The notes: generated by a model from the letters alone, not told the origin. Positions 35,764-49,552 are shown, counted from the stretch's first letter. The stretch: 64,000 nt of DNA from Trichoplax adhaerens (GCF_000150275.1 NW_002060978.1:248001-312000); one strand, 5' to 3'. Numbers and translations: made by a program.

Positions 35764-38700
35764 ATGGAGAATAGTTTAATAGAAGATTGGAATATGAGAA
35801 GAGAGCTTCCAGATGCGGGATTCCAAATGGAAACCGACAACTCTTATATGATTACTCCTGAACAGGATAAGGGTGTATTAGACGACATTGATGGTATGTT
35901 GGTATTCTTGATCGTATGATTTTTCTCCTATTTATCATTTTACGGAACCTTCCTAGCAAAGTGAAATGAAATGTTATTTCTCTTCATCTTTATGGATGAA
36001 ATACTTTGGAGAAAAGATAGCTTAGTATTGCAAGTCTTTCGCCTTGATCAGTTTATGGACGCTTTGAATTATTCTAGAATAAAAACTGCATACTTTCCTT
36101 GTATTTCTTCAATCCACTCTTACTCACTGCATACTTTACTTGTACTTCTTCTATCTACTCTGACTTATTTTGGTAGTCTAAAAAAAGTTCTTCCCTACAG
36201 TGTACAGTACTGTACTGCCCGTTTGTCCTATTCATACTACTGTACAGTACAGTACCATATTTTCTACTGAGAGCGTATCCATGTTTCAGTCAGTACACTA
36301 ACTACAGTACAATATAGCGTAGGCTTGGACCTCTGCTCTGTACAGTGTACTGTAGTATATGGTCCAGTCACGGACTACAGTATCAATTAAATGTCTTCAG
36401 CTGAACCTTCTCAGGCGTCCACTTTCAATACCGTAGATTGTTGTCAACTGGCGATTGTTGATGTGATTGTTTACTTCGTCAGTGATAACCGATGTTGCCG
36501 AAATTCAGCAGCTAAAACTTGGACCATGACTAATCGCATCAGTTCATCAGTTCTTGCTGTTTTGGCTACACTCTGCAAAGTAAATGAGTAGGAGAGTTAT
36601 GTAGAGGATCGTTATTGAGTACAGTGTGTCAATACTTGTGGATTACAACGATGCCGACAGTTGTAGTTAGTATAGCAAGCGATAGCGTAATAAGTATTTT
36701 GCGCCATTCTACCACTGTATAGAATAGATCATGAGGAGTAATACTGTACAGTCTAGTCATTTCTTGATGGGTTATGTGTGCTAGCATACTACAGATGGAG
36801 TAAAACTGTACAACTGTTCAGTATCATCGGCCACCAGAACCAAGACTAGTTGAGGTAGTTAAGAGGAGATCAAAATTGACTACAGCTTTTCAGCAGTAAG
36901 TCTCTCGTTACAAGTAACAACCATGCATGCAATTCCAATGAGTTCAGATAGGATCGATGGAGCCAATGACGAATAGTAGATTGGGCCTCCTCTCGCTCTT
37001 ACAACTTGACTTAAAATACCATGACAGAAGAAGGAGAAATTTTTCTGTGATGCAAATACATTCGATTAAATGATGCTGGATAGCAAGCAATATCTTGTCC
37101 ATTGATACATACATATACGTGTGTATTTCCAGATCTATTCAATATGGACTATTCAGGAGAAGTCGGAGAATTCGATATTTCAGACTACCTGCAATCGGAT
37201 ATGCCCGTCAGACAATTTGATGACACTTTAGCAAAACTTGAATGCGATCCGTATTCATCGTTGATTAGCAATAATTCTGCTAGCATGGATGAAATCAAGC
37301 CAGTCAACGATAATAAGAAAGCGGCTATCATAAGTCAGTTAAGAGAACAGGAACAATTGAAGCAGAAACAACTTGAACAGCAAAGGCAGCTAGACGAATT
37401 GAGGCAACAACAGAAATTATTACAAGATCAACTTCAAAAAAGTCAAACAGGTGTTGGTACCCTGCCGAGTGTTGTAACACTAAGCATGCAAGCACCAATA
37501 CTTCCTAATGCGACATCCGCTTATACACATAGTACGCCGATAGTGGGAACGACTCAACAACCACAGGTTAGAATTAAAAGTAATGGTTATACCTTGATTA
37601 ATTTCGACCCTTGTTTTTATGTCGTAACTGATTCTTAAATTAGATATCTACATCTTAATCTTCTTAGCTTGAGAATAAATTTGTTTCGGTTTGCAAAATA
37701 ATCGTTATCGCTTACTGTTACAGTTCTATTCATATTGTGCATTCGATATCTACGTGTATACTCAAGATAGAAATATTAGGAAGGACTACTATTTTAAATA
37801 ACGTTACTCCATTCAGTTTTTCTACTGCACTAGTTGGAAGGCATTTATTTGCTTTCTGTACTCCAACTGAAATTATCAACTACTATTTTTCTAATATCGT
37901 GCGTGACACATCAAAGGTTTTACATACTTTTGACTAAATATCATGGCCGTCTTCGGTGTAGGTTGTACTATACCACCATAACCAACAGTAGATGTATTTA
38001 TGAATTTGCTTACCAAAACGTACTGCTTGATGGTGTATTGATTAAAATTATTATCGATTGATAGATTGTGTTGGCTCCGCAAGTCAAGCCTGAGGTAGCT
38101 TCTACCAAGCCTTCGGCTGTCAGCGTTGCATTCACCTCCGGTTCTGTAAGTTATACCAATCTTGTAAACACAAGTGGCGTACCGACAGTTATCGGAAGAT
38201 CAAATGGAAATTTGGATAGTGAAAAAGTTCCCATCAACAGGATTTTAAATAGCAGTTCTACACCAGTTCAGAACGTCAGCAAAAGTGAGCGAAGATCGGC
38301 TCACAACGCTATTGAACGACGCTACCGTACTAGTATCAATGATCGTATCATAGAACTGAAAGATTTGCTTGTTGGTCCAGACACTAAGGTTTGCTGCAAA
38401 GATCATCAGAAATTGGCAGTAATACTGATAGTAAAATCATGTATTTCTTCTATCTAATTATAGAATTTTTAATTTGTATTAATAAATGGCGTAATTGTCT
38501 TGTATGTTTTTACTTTTGAAACCGTTAATAGATGAACAAGGCTGGTATTTTACGAAAAGCTATAGAATACATTCGATATATACAAGACGTTAACAAAAGA
38601 CTTGAAAAAGAAAATATAGCACTTAAAGAAGGTATAGTCAGTCACACTAATGTATTTTTAGTAGGAATTTTATAATGTCTCCTCTAGGCTGCTCATGAAC

Positions 38701-41700
38701 GAATATCGGATTATCAATATTTTATGCTTACTCTTAACAAATTGACGTTTTTTAGGTAAATCAGAATCGCTTGCAAAATTACCTCAAATGCAAAGTGGAA
38801 ATAGCAATTCTTACCAACAGCCTACACCACCAATTTCGTCTGACGATGAAAGCAATCTTACTCCCAGCCCTACAAGTAGCAGCGCTGATAGCGAAGATTT
38901 AAAGATGAAGATTGATATTCCGAGAGGAATCCATGACAGCACCCGAGTTGGTTTATGTGTGTTTTTGTTTACTTTTTTATTATTTAACCCTTTCAATATG
39001 GCTTCACTTCAACAAAATGGCACTCCGGATGATGCTATGTCTCCTCGCGTTGGTGGTCGTATCTTACAAAGTGTAAGATATCCTAAATTTGATTGATAAT
39101 AAAAAGGCTATATGACACGTTATCGTAAGTAAACGGGACCGCTTATTCTTTTTAGGAGGAAAGTATCGAACCTGTTACTGATATGATGAATGCAGCTTTT
39201 GGTTGGAGTTTCCGCATCGTCATGGCAATCGCATGTATACTCTATATATTTGCTTTCGGCGAACCGGTTTCTAGACCAAATTCTAAATCGGCAGTGCATT
39301 ATTCTCGTAATTTTCATCAAGCAGATATCGATCTTAAGAAGGTGAATAAATCTGTATTCAATTATGTGTTCAAATTGTATGCAATACTAAGCTAGGTGTA
39401 TTTTCTTTATTAGGGAGATTATACATCAGCTGTTCGTCATCTACGTATGAGTTTGCGATCTTTAGGACGTTCACAACCCATGTCAACTTTCGACTTGATC
39501 TCAAGTTTAATATGGCAAATTTTTTTTCAAGTTCTAAATTTATTCTGGATTGGTCGGTGGTTGTCGCTTTTACCAGGTTTCGGTTTGAATTTTAGGAAAG
39601 AAAGTAGGAAAAATGACGATGCGCGCTCTTCAGCAAAGAATGCTGCTTTAGCTTATCATCGACTAAACCAACTAACACTTACCGGTAAGTGCTGCTATTT
39701 AATTAATCGTATTTAATGTTACAGATAACTACACATGTAGTTCAACATATGGTACATGAAATTTATTCGTATATTATTTAAACCATTTTCCATTAGGTCA
39801 CAATCCTGTATCAAATTTATCAGCTATCAATTGTGCACTAACGGCAGTAAATCTGAGTGAATTAGCATGTGATAAATTATCCAAGGAAGACAAGGTCGAC
39901 ATTTTGGTATCAACAGCGTTTGCTTTGAAAAGACACCTATTTAGACCGTTAGATGTCTCTTCTGTTAGTGATGCTTTATTTAATATCGTTTTATTGATTA
40001 TATTGGCACTTGTATTTTTAGAAATAAGTACCTATTGATATTTTATTATAGCGATTATACCTCAGCATTTCTCGCAAAATATGTCAGCTACATCCTGATA
40101 GAGCTTTGTCAGGCTATCAGTGGTTGTTTGATCCACGTGGACATAAATTTTTCACGTCTGGCAATTGGTCGAGCAAAGAGGAAGACAGCATCTGGTCACT
40201 CGTAGAAAATAGCTGTACGTGGTTTTATCAATAGAATTTTTGTTGATGTTTTGACATTAGTATTATTGTGGTATCTAGAATTTAATCAAATCAGTCTAAG
40301 GGGCTTATTGACGTTCTGTCTTCGAATTTGTGATATTAGATAACCCAAACACTCACTTCAAGAGGTGTTTCAGAGAACACTTACTGCAGCATTCGTTAGA
40401 AGCCCTTTTAGTTCCTGGCGCAATGGATGATAAAGACCGCAGGGTTACAATTGCTGATACAATTAATTGCTTACGTTTACTGCGTGAGCAGGCGGAATTA
40501 TCGGGAAATATTCCCGAAAATGTTACGATAGGTGACGCTGCAGCTAAAGCTCTTAGTAGCGATGTAGTTGCAAAATGGTGGTCTTCTGTTGGCTTGGTCT
40601 GGGCGCATTGGTTGAAAGGTGATAATAATTCTGCTAACAATTACTTTAAGGAAGTGGAAGAAATGCCTGAACTAATGAAGCAGCTAAAGTAAGCAGTATC
40701 TTTGCTGAATTTGATAGAACTGTTAGCATCATTGTACTTTGTCCATTGTATATTAATTTGCTCTTGTTTACAGGGATCCTTTGTATGCTACTATTACCAT
40801 AGCCTATCGTGCACGTCAAATGGTAAATTCTCCGGAAAATGTACCAGCAGATTGTTTTAATTTATGCAATGACGCTGGGCAACTAATACAAGAGAGTATA
40901 ACATCAACTAGTCATCATTCGAACAATAAGCTACTTAGAGTGAGTTTATTAAAGTATAAATTTTATTATAGCAACTATCGTTAGTCTAAATATAACATAC
41001 TTTTGTGTTATTCTCCATAATTAGTACGCCCAACTTCTGTGTGTCGAATGTTTGGCAACTACACGTGTTGCATTGTGGGAAAGTGATTGCAGTAAGCCGA
41101 AGCAGTCTTTATCTTGTAGTGAACATCTCAAAGGATTTCGCCAAGATATTCACACGTTGCAATCCTTTGCTCAGCAATTTACACTTGCTCAACCTCGCGT
41201 AAGTGAATAGCCTTCAGCTACATTTTAATTATTAATAATATTATTTGTTTATATTGGGATGCTTATGACCCTGTAAATTTCTTTTTTATCACAGTTATTC
41301 TTGTATAAGGCCGTCGTAAGAATTATGGCCCGCGCCAATCCTGCTATAACACAACAGTTGATTGACCGTTGTATGCATTCAAACTTACGCTACCGTGGAT
41401 CTGGCTTAACTAGTGAACAAGGTAGGTTTATACAAATTATACGACCTTAATATTTTTTATTATTGACAATGTATCTCACTGTTTTTATGCTTTAATTTCA
41501 GTTGTAAGGGTAAATGACAGAAATTCTGCTGACGCGCTCATTTTGGCACATCGATATTTACCGAAAGCGATGTTATCGACACCTGCTATGAACGCTGATG
41601 CTATCGGCAATGTAGCTAGAGCATTAGAAAGTATTGGAGATATTAGCAAGTTAAAGGAATGTCAACGTTTACTGATGAGTCTAGGCCCTGGAAAGATACA

Positions 41701-41713
41701 AACTACATTGTAG
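35764..41713 (+). CDS. SREBP: Sterol regulatory element-binding protein (SREBP), 14 exons, 1039 residues
   Basis: This is an ER-membrane precursor of a bHLH-zipper transcription factor for lipid genes. Exons 35764-35893, 37133-37566, 38065-38388, 38532-38631, 38756-39072, 39156-39341, 39414-39684, 39797-39963, 40052-40214, 40340-40688, 40774-40939, 41025-41198, 41295-41421 and 41502-41713 join in frame. The N-terminus is acidic ([20 protein letters not shown]), followed by a Gln-rich coiled coil. The bHLH (262 on, [16 protein letters not shown]) has the SREBP-specific Tyr at 275. The zipper follows on exons 4-5. TM1 at ~394-410 keeps Asn-Pro (406-407), needed by S2P. The lumenal loop has Arg-Ile-Leu-Gln (431-434), which fits the S1P rule, and TM2 is ~451-469. 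The C-terminus (GEPVSRP, SLGRSQP, VAKWW) matches the SCAP-binding domain. Exon 1 is the least certain; an upstream noncoding exon is possible. Confidence 0.93.
36190..36370. repeat. GTAC palindromic repeat inside SREBP intron 1
   Basis: Short runs such as ACAGTGTACAGTACTGTACTG lie within the 1239-base first intron (35894-37132). They show that the repeat field extends into the transcribed region of the gene. Confidence 0.7.
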
Positions 41714-41912
41714 AAAGTGCGCTGCAGCTGTTTTGATTTCATGATGCACCCGTTCCTATTGGTAAGGAATTGAATTATGTAGCTATCTGATTATCCATGT
41801 ACCGCAAAGTCAAAATAATTAGAGCTAAATTTATTCCTTGTAAATTCTGACCCTTTAGCGTTAAAATACTTACGCTGTATTGCGGTAGATAAAGGTTTCC
41901 TTGAGATCATAC

Positions 41913-41918
41913 AATAAA
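41913..41918 (+). terminator. Candidate poly(A) signal of SREBP
   Basis: AATAAA lies 200 bases past the TAG stop at 41711-41713. It is the first canonical hexamer downstream and a reasonable 3' end signal. Confidence 0.4.
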
Positions 41919-44900
41919 ATTTGTAAATTACTTGTGCACAGAATTTATCATTCCGTAATTAGTACATGTATGTGATCTTATTTATATTAATGCATTCCGT
42001 GATATTTTTGGAAAAGCTATAGATGATAATGGTACTATATATGTCATTAAAGTGGATTTATTGTAATTGTGGAATTCGAATGATCTATCCAACACAGCAC
42101 TATTCGTAATTATATGACTAATGTAAATTACTAAAGTGGATAAATGTACTTACACGCGCCTCTATTAAAGAGTATGAGCCTTGTGTATAAACAGATACTG
42201 GTTTGATACTGGCTGGATAAAGCTAGTGCAATTGTCCTACTGATATCTTATTAGAATGGTTAATTGTAGAAACTTTTAAAAGTATAGCATCAATTATTCC
42301 TTGATATTGCTCATTAACAATTGGATGGAATGATTAATTGATTTTATTCTTATTGTATATTAAGATATGGCAGATATGTTCTACTAATAAGATTTTGTCC
42401 AAATTTTAAATGTGGAGTGTAATAAACTCAGAATGCTCATAGGTTATACAGTTTAGTCTTCAATTAATGAGTGCATATGAAGCAAGAATACATTCGATGG
42501 TGTTTGAAGTATGTGCAAGTGATGCAGTGAATTGCATAGTATACATCTGCCAACTAGAATATTTCTTTTGTTTGCATCTCTAAATGCCAGATCTACTGTA
42601 AGCCAAAATTAGTGTATGGCCATGGATTACTAAATACTTCTGGTCTCGCCACTTTTAAAATTAAAGTGAAATACATTAACAATCAATTTTAAAACCGTAA
42701 TTTTAGACAGTCTAGTATCAATGAATGAGAGAATACGCCACTGTACTTTTACATACTGATATGATATGATATACTGTAATTGTTCTTTTACGCGAAAAGA
42801 TATGCCAGCAATCAGTGTACCTGTCAGTGCAATAATAAAAATAAAATATAACTGTTGAACTTCTACTAGATTGCAGGCTGCAGGATAGTTCTCAAACTAG
42901 CTGTAAGTCATAAATAATTAAAAAGGCGTTAGTATGCGACTACATACTGATTCTAATGCTACAACGTTGATTAGCTCAATTTAATTAATTAGCATCGCAA
43001 TGCCGGGTCGCTAGTTATGCGTTTCTATAAACTGAGTACAGTGCTACTGCCGTAATATTCATATTTTAACATAGGTTATATCTGACTACTCAAGTCAAAC
43101 CTAATTAATCTATAGTCTTGCCAAAAACTATCCAAAGATAACAATACTCTTAATATAGATGCTTTATTTTTGTGTTGCAATAATGCAATTAATTTAAAAC
43201 CGTCTTTAAATCTGAAATTTATTCAAAAAAAGTCATTTAAAATTACAAATGGCAAGTTATCTGTTACCTGAAGCAGTTATGTTGAACAATTTAACCAGAC
43301 ATTTTTAATGATATTTACAAATTAAAAAGACACTGCAATGCATACTTGATTTAGAATACAAATTATCAGGCAATCTGAATAAAATGACTTGTTTTCGGGC
43401 AGTATCAATACGCTACCACATTGTTACTCTTTAACGAGCTATAGGTATACCTTAGCTAATGAAAAGCAATGTTAATATAATCCATTGTACGATTAGTTGT
43501 GCAAAATAATGAGTAGTTATTCACTAATGTTTACAGATAGTAATCTATTAACTGACAATATTATCAGAGCCCATTTGACCTTTAATCTTGGTTCAATGCT
43601 ACATCGATTTATCAATTTCGTATTTTTATAATATATACGAATTCTAAGATTCATCGAAGCTTTTTTGTGTTCTGATCTATCCCTTATTGCAACATCAACA
43701 GTATCCTGAATATCCCAAACTTTAGAGCCATGTTGTATATAGTCTTCAGTTAGCTGATATTCATTATAATATTCTTACGGTCATAGATGTTAGAAATGTC
43801 TAACTATCTCAACTGTGATAATATCGCTTGAAACAATTTTATTTCAATGCTGTCTCTCAACAATCAATCGCTGGAATGGATACGTAAAGAAGATGACTCG
43901 ATATTAAATATTTATTTTACTAAGATTTTAGCTAATAGGGATGATAAATCAATCTGTACATCGTAATAAAAGCCTTTAGTTTTTGATGACTGGTATTGTC
44001 AAATAAAAGAAAGACAGGATCTTTTGTAATAAACAGATACATACTATTTTCTCTCTTAAAATCCTAATGATGCAAAAATAATGATCGAACGTGTTAATCA
44101 AGTTTACTCAGTTTTGGAAAGTGGCATAAAATTGCTCTAAATTTAGCGTAGACAGTTGGTATGTTTAACAACTTCTAAATTTGGATTTGTTGCTACAAAA
44201 TTTGATGCTTTAAATTATATAGTAAAAGTTACATTTAAGTATATTTGTTTCAAATTCGATCAGGACGACTTCTTGAATAATTACGGTATCCATTTAACTG
44301 CTATAATAAAAGACTAATAATTAATTTTAGAACGTGAATATATTCTAGGTTAGAATATATTCAGGAAGTAATATTAACTTTCAAAGTTGTTAAAAATCAA
44401 TTTGGACAGTTGTAGTTTGAAACAGCTGACAAATTTTGAAATCGTAAATTTTTGCTCTATTTCTATCTGTTAATTTGCAATGAAATTATTCATAGATTAT
44501 CGTGCTGGACCACCTGGTCGTAACCTCATTGATTATTGTTTGAATAAGTCGTGAAATCGTCATAAAATAATCATTTAAACTGAGGGTATTCTAGAAGCAT
44601 TTGTTTTTAATTAATGCTTGTTGTGCCATTAAAGGTCATCATGGCACTTCATAGAAATTACATTTCATCGCAGACGTAGAAATTGCGCCTTTAGGATTTA
44701 AAATTACTTATTATAGTGCTTAGATCAAGAACCAAATACATTTGTATACCGAAGCACTCACCTAAGCCAAATGTGTCGCCCAAATTAAAATTTAAATTGT
44801 TCAAATAAAATCAAGGTTTCTGATTTTGCATGTTATTTTTTATGGACATCATATTACTAATTGTTTGTAAATCCTAGTTTGTTGATTTAGGAATAAAATT

Positions 44901-47370
44901 AAACTTTCAAGTGTGCTCGTTGTTATGATTTAAATTATATGACATGCTTGTATCGATAGAAAATAAAAAGATTTACATCACTAAAGGACTTAAATAGCGA
45001 TATCAATTGTATAACAGTAGCGATTGCCATATTCTCTAGTATTATTATCTTCAATGGCATATCTTTACAAAGCGATAGACGATTGGCATTGACTTTCAGC
45101 AGTTGTAGCAACCTTATAAAAAAATAAAAGAGAAAAAGATTGAGTGACGAATTATTTTCGATCTTATGTTAACAGAGAGTAGATATTAATTTATAAAAAT
45201 TAAAATTAATATACTTGTTTAGCTAAATTATACGACCATCTGGCGAGTTGTGTATGTAGACAAATGGATTATAATAAGTTGTAATTGAAATAGTAACAAT
45301 CAAAAATGATGGCGACAATTAGTGATCACTTTATCTATCAATTGATTATCAATTGGTTTTTGAAAGGTTTTTAATGATTGATTATAAGCATAATATTATA
45401 TAAAATGGACTTATCAATAAAAATAATCATGTTGATTACTTTCATGCAAAAATAACTCAACAGAATCGCTTCAACAATGATTCTTCGAAATAGAATTGAA
45501 TCTATTTTGACTGCATAATATCAATTAATGTTAATCTAACTATAATCAGATCATTTTAGATTTGACTTTTGTTTTCGCTATAATGAACTTATTGATACCG
45601 ATGATTTATAGATATAAGCGTGCATGTATTGAATGTAAAGAGTTTATTTTATTTGTTTATTATCGACTAATTGTTGAGACAGGAGTTTAAATATCAAGGT
45701 ATACGGTATCCTATTAAATTGAATTGTTCCAATAAATGATTGCCGTCTATTTACTCTCTTTCATTGTTTGATTAGTCGTTATTTGACTGTTAAGTTTTAA
45801 TTTAAACCTTATGTGATTAATTAAGTGCAACAACACCTTTGATTGTAATCGAAATTGGTCTATACTGTATTGACACTAGATAAATAAGAAATGCTTTATT
45901 GCGACGGAATTTATTTCTCTACCGATATTTATAAAATTTAATGATAATTGATTTGCTTACTGTAATTTATGATTGATATTGTGTATCATTTTAATCATTG
46001 TTAAATCCAATGGACGATCCTTATTGAACCAATAAATTACATTAACCTTCGAATACAGAATTGATTAAAATGATTTATATAGTAATATAATGTTACTTTC
46101 GTTACCCCACCTTGATCGATCAAATCATAACATTATCTAATTATAGCATATGGTATTCACTATCCAGACTTCAAACGGATGTCAATTCTCATATTTGACT
46201 TTTATTCTATAATGATTATTTATAGATTCTGAACTATAGAATTTCATATTTAGAGGTTATTAATTGACGCTTAATTGCTAGGAGAAATGATCACTTCTAG
46301 CCATATGTAAAATCGTTGTTTAAGTAGTAGTTAGAAGCGACATTGTTTGTAGACATGGCTAGGTTTCTATATTGTGGTGATAATATAATTTAAAGGCTAT
46401 TATTTTTCTATCTGCTTGAAAATTATGAAAACTAATTTATTCTAAGTAAAATCTCTACCTTCATGTTGAGCTTAGTAGATAGGTAACAATGCATTTTTTT
46501 TGTACGATAGGGATATACACTACATTATCTATAGTCTTTAAATGCTGATGATATGAAGTTATGAAATAAAAACTGATCGACTGATTTACATACTTTTTAT
46601 TTCATATTCGCTTGTAATTCTATGCTAACACCATAAGCGAAATAAAAAAATAGTAAGATTGAATTAAGGACTCATATAAGCTATATCATTGCTCATGATG
46701 ATTTTATATGCTGTACCTACCGTTAAAAGTAGATCAATTCAACTTTTACTATCATAATATCATAAACTGATTTAATAAGAAAATCTTGCATAAAAATAAT
46801 AATATTTTCAAGATCGATATTCATGAGCTTCCAAAATGAACATTTGAAGTCTTCCATGAAAAAACAAGAGAAGCATAGAGTCCATTACAGACCAGAATTA
46901 TCCACAATCAGTTTATCAGTTTATGGTAAAATTGAAGTTTGTGAATAAAGAAAATCGTCTTATGCCAAGATCCCTTGAGTAAAAATGATACAAGGCATTA
47001 AAGGTCTAAAATGCATCGTTTACTATCTAGATTTAATTCTGAAAATAGCCTCAATTAAAGAATTACAAATAGTTGCCATGACTCATTGTCTAAGAATTCG
47101 ACAGAAAATTGATTTAAAACTAATCTTCGTTAGTATTGCTTTTTCATTCTGCTATTAGGTTACGAGATTTGCTGATGTTTTGAATAGTTAGGAAAGCCTA
47201 TCAAGAGTAATCAATCGTTACTAAAATGTTCATTTAGTTAGCTGCAATTTTTTTAAAACTTGGAGCAGTATGTCTCCTCATGTACTACGGCGTAATTAAC
47301 GATGTTAAAACGAATGAGCTTAAATTCTGTCAACCTTTTTAATATTTATAATGATTAATCAAGTATTTAT
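41919..47370. other. AT-rich intergenic DNA between SREBP and the LTR cluster
   Basis: No gene supported. A perfect inverted repeat with 13-bp arms and a 3-base loop (44335-44363, TGAATATATTCTA-GGT-TAGAATATATTCA) is the only structure I noted. Confidence 0.45.
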
Positions 47371-47375
47371 GCCTC

Positions 47376-48004
47376 TGTCATAAAACAGCTTTACAACAAG
47401 ATAACGTAATATATGGTCAATAAGTCAATTCCTTGAACAACGTATCAAGGAACGATATCTGCACTATCACAAACACTTTTGCTCTACTAGCAGACTACAC
47501 AAAGACTTAAACGCCTCGTATTTTACGTTAAGCACTAAGTTGGAAATCCGCTTTATTACACGATATACTGCATTTATATACTCTTCTTTAATAGTTCATG
47601 AGTCATAGTTAATACAATTAACATTGGAATTATTTACTGAATTAGGTATTAATTTTAGCTACTGCTCCCTTTATGCAGACAACAGTATTTACGAACATAG
47701 ACATGTAATGACTAATACAGAATAGTTAGATTACGATATGTCCTATCACGGAGCATTTCCATGATAATTTACGATCTACCATAAGTAAATTACAATCATA
47801 ATGATTGGAACTGTAAGTAGATGATTTGGATTCCCTATTATATCTATTAATTTCAGTATGTGTATAAGTGTCACTGTCATAAAAAGTCAGTGCTATATTA
47901 AAACACAGCATATCCAAATTAGAAGTTAACTAAATAAGGATGGGCTAAAAGAATTATCCTAACATAGATATTTCTACTGTAATACAGTACATAACACTGT
48001 CACA
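47376..48004. mobile_element. Solo LTR, family A, copy 2 (629 bp)
   Basis: The element begins TGTCATAAAA and ends CACTGTCACA. It is flanked by a perfect 5-bp target duplication GCCTC (47371-47375 and 48005-48009). It is collinear and nearly identical with the copy at 10927-11556, including a long stretch without differences around CACTATCACAAACAC. No internal retrotransposon sequence adjoins it. The perfect target duplication and low divergence suggest a fairly recent insertion. Confidence 0.9.
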
Positions 48005-48118
48005 GCCTCAAATGTCCATTCTAAGGCTAATTAAAGAAGCTCTGTTGACATTTAGAGAAAGGCATATTAGTTATTAGACATAACAATTGTTTCAATACGA
48101 AATATTCACGAGAATAAG

Positions 48119-48670
48119 TGTAATGTAACTAGTATTGTGACTGTAGACTATTAGCCATGTTTAGTATAATGTACGGTAGATATTTATCTTAAGAGATATT
48201 TGGTAGCTATAACTATAGACTGTAGTGGTATAGACTCTACGATAGAGTACAGATGACTATATACAGTAAGGTGTTGAGCTACTAATAAGGCTATAGGTAA
48301 AAAATAGAACTGTAAATTATATATTAGGATATGGTTAATTCATTGTACTTTGGCTGGTGCGAATAATGTCTACGTAAGTACTGTAGTCGTATCCATATCA
48401 GATTAATGATGGTCCGCTATAAAATAGTGTTACTAAGAATAATTTAACTATTTGTAAAATAAGGTAAAAGATTGTCATTCGGATTGTAGCTGGGAATGCT
48501 ACGATAAATATAAAAGCATGCAACTCTAGCTTATTCCGTTAGTTCGTTGTAGAAGTCTTTAGTAGTAGTATTTGGCTAGAGTAGAGCTGTATGTAGTTAA
48601 TCTTAGTATAAGATTCAATAAAGCTCTTATTTTTCTAAAATTTGGAATTTCGTGATTGGTATATATCACA
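48119..48670 (+). mobile_element. Solo LTR, family B, copy 1 (552 bp)
   Basis: The element runs from TGTAATGTAACT to ATATATCACA. The flanking 5-mers are ATAAG (48114-48118) and ACAAG (48671-48675), one mismatch apart, as expected for an older target duplication. It carries TATAAAAG at 48509-48516 and AATAAA at 48617-48622, which gives plus-strand orientation and LTR-type U3/R/U5 order. Its partner is at 55185-55742. It lies only 114 bases from the family A copy, so this spot has taken two insertions. Confidence 0.85.
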
Positions 48671-48675
48671 ACAAG

Positions 48676-49552
48676 TTATCATATATAGGTGTCCCAGGGG
48701 TGGCGATGATTGAGCTATGTTCTCTTTTCCATCTATGCTTATATAGTAATATAGATATCGGGTTATCTTATTTGAATGATCAACTGTAAAATAATCCAAT
48801 AGAAGTTAAAGTTGGTTCACCGATAACCTTAGTTTATTATCTTTTTTGGAATGATAGATTGCAGTAATATACATACAAACATTTTAAGGAGGAAGCTAGT
48901 TAAGAATGATCGGTAAATTTATTATTGAATGACGTCAATCCGGGACAAAATTAAATGCGACTTTAATTAAAATTTTATTCGTGGTATTTTTCAAGGACTT
49001 TACATAATCGTGCATGATAGTCTTGTTTAATTTACTTTGTTATTGATATAAAATTGCCGAGAATTTATACATCAAGTTATAATTACTACTGTTCCTTTTG
49101 AATCGATAATAATTATTCGTAATTTTTAAATAATTTACCTTAAAAATTTATAGATTTAAACCATTGAAATCGTTTGCTATTTAGATTATCAATCAATGAT
49201 GTCTAGTTTATTTTTATTTCACAAATGCATGAGCATTGAAGGTATTGTCAGATGCGAAAATTTTTTCGGCTGACATCATCCTTAAGGATTTAAATACTGC
49301 ATTACTGAGAAACATTTGTATATACTAATTGTACTTATTTCGGTACTTACTCTTATTCTAATTTAATTTATCATCGCTTTAACTTACAATGAAAATTTAT
49401 TGTAATGTAATTCATTGCGGCTGTAAGAAATCGTTTCTGCGAAAAATTTGTTAAATTTGAATATTGGATGATATTATAATTGTATTAGAATAAGTAGATA
49501 ATCAGCAACTATTATTATGATCGTGTCAATCACAAATTTAGGCCTGACTCTA
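48676..49552. other. 3' flank of the homeobox gene
   Basis: AT-rich noncoding DNA that should include the 3' UTR of the minus-strand homeobox gene. No separate feature supported. Confidence 0.4.

Noticed and set aside
47726-47917. Open frame inside the second family A LTR
   Set aside because: It lies wholly within a noncoding LTR and is not conserved as a frame in copy 1.
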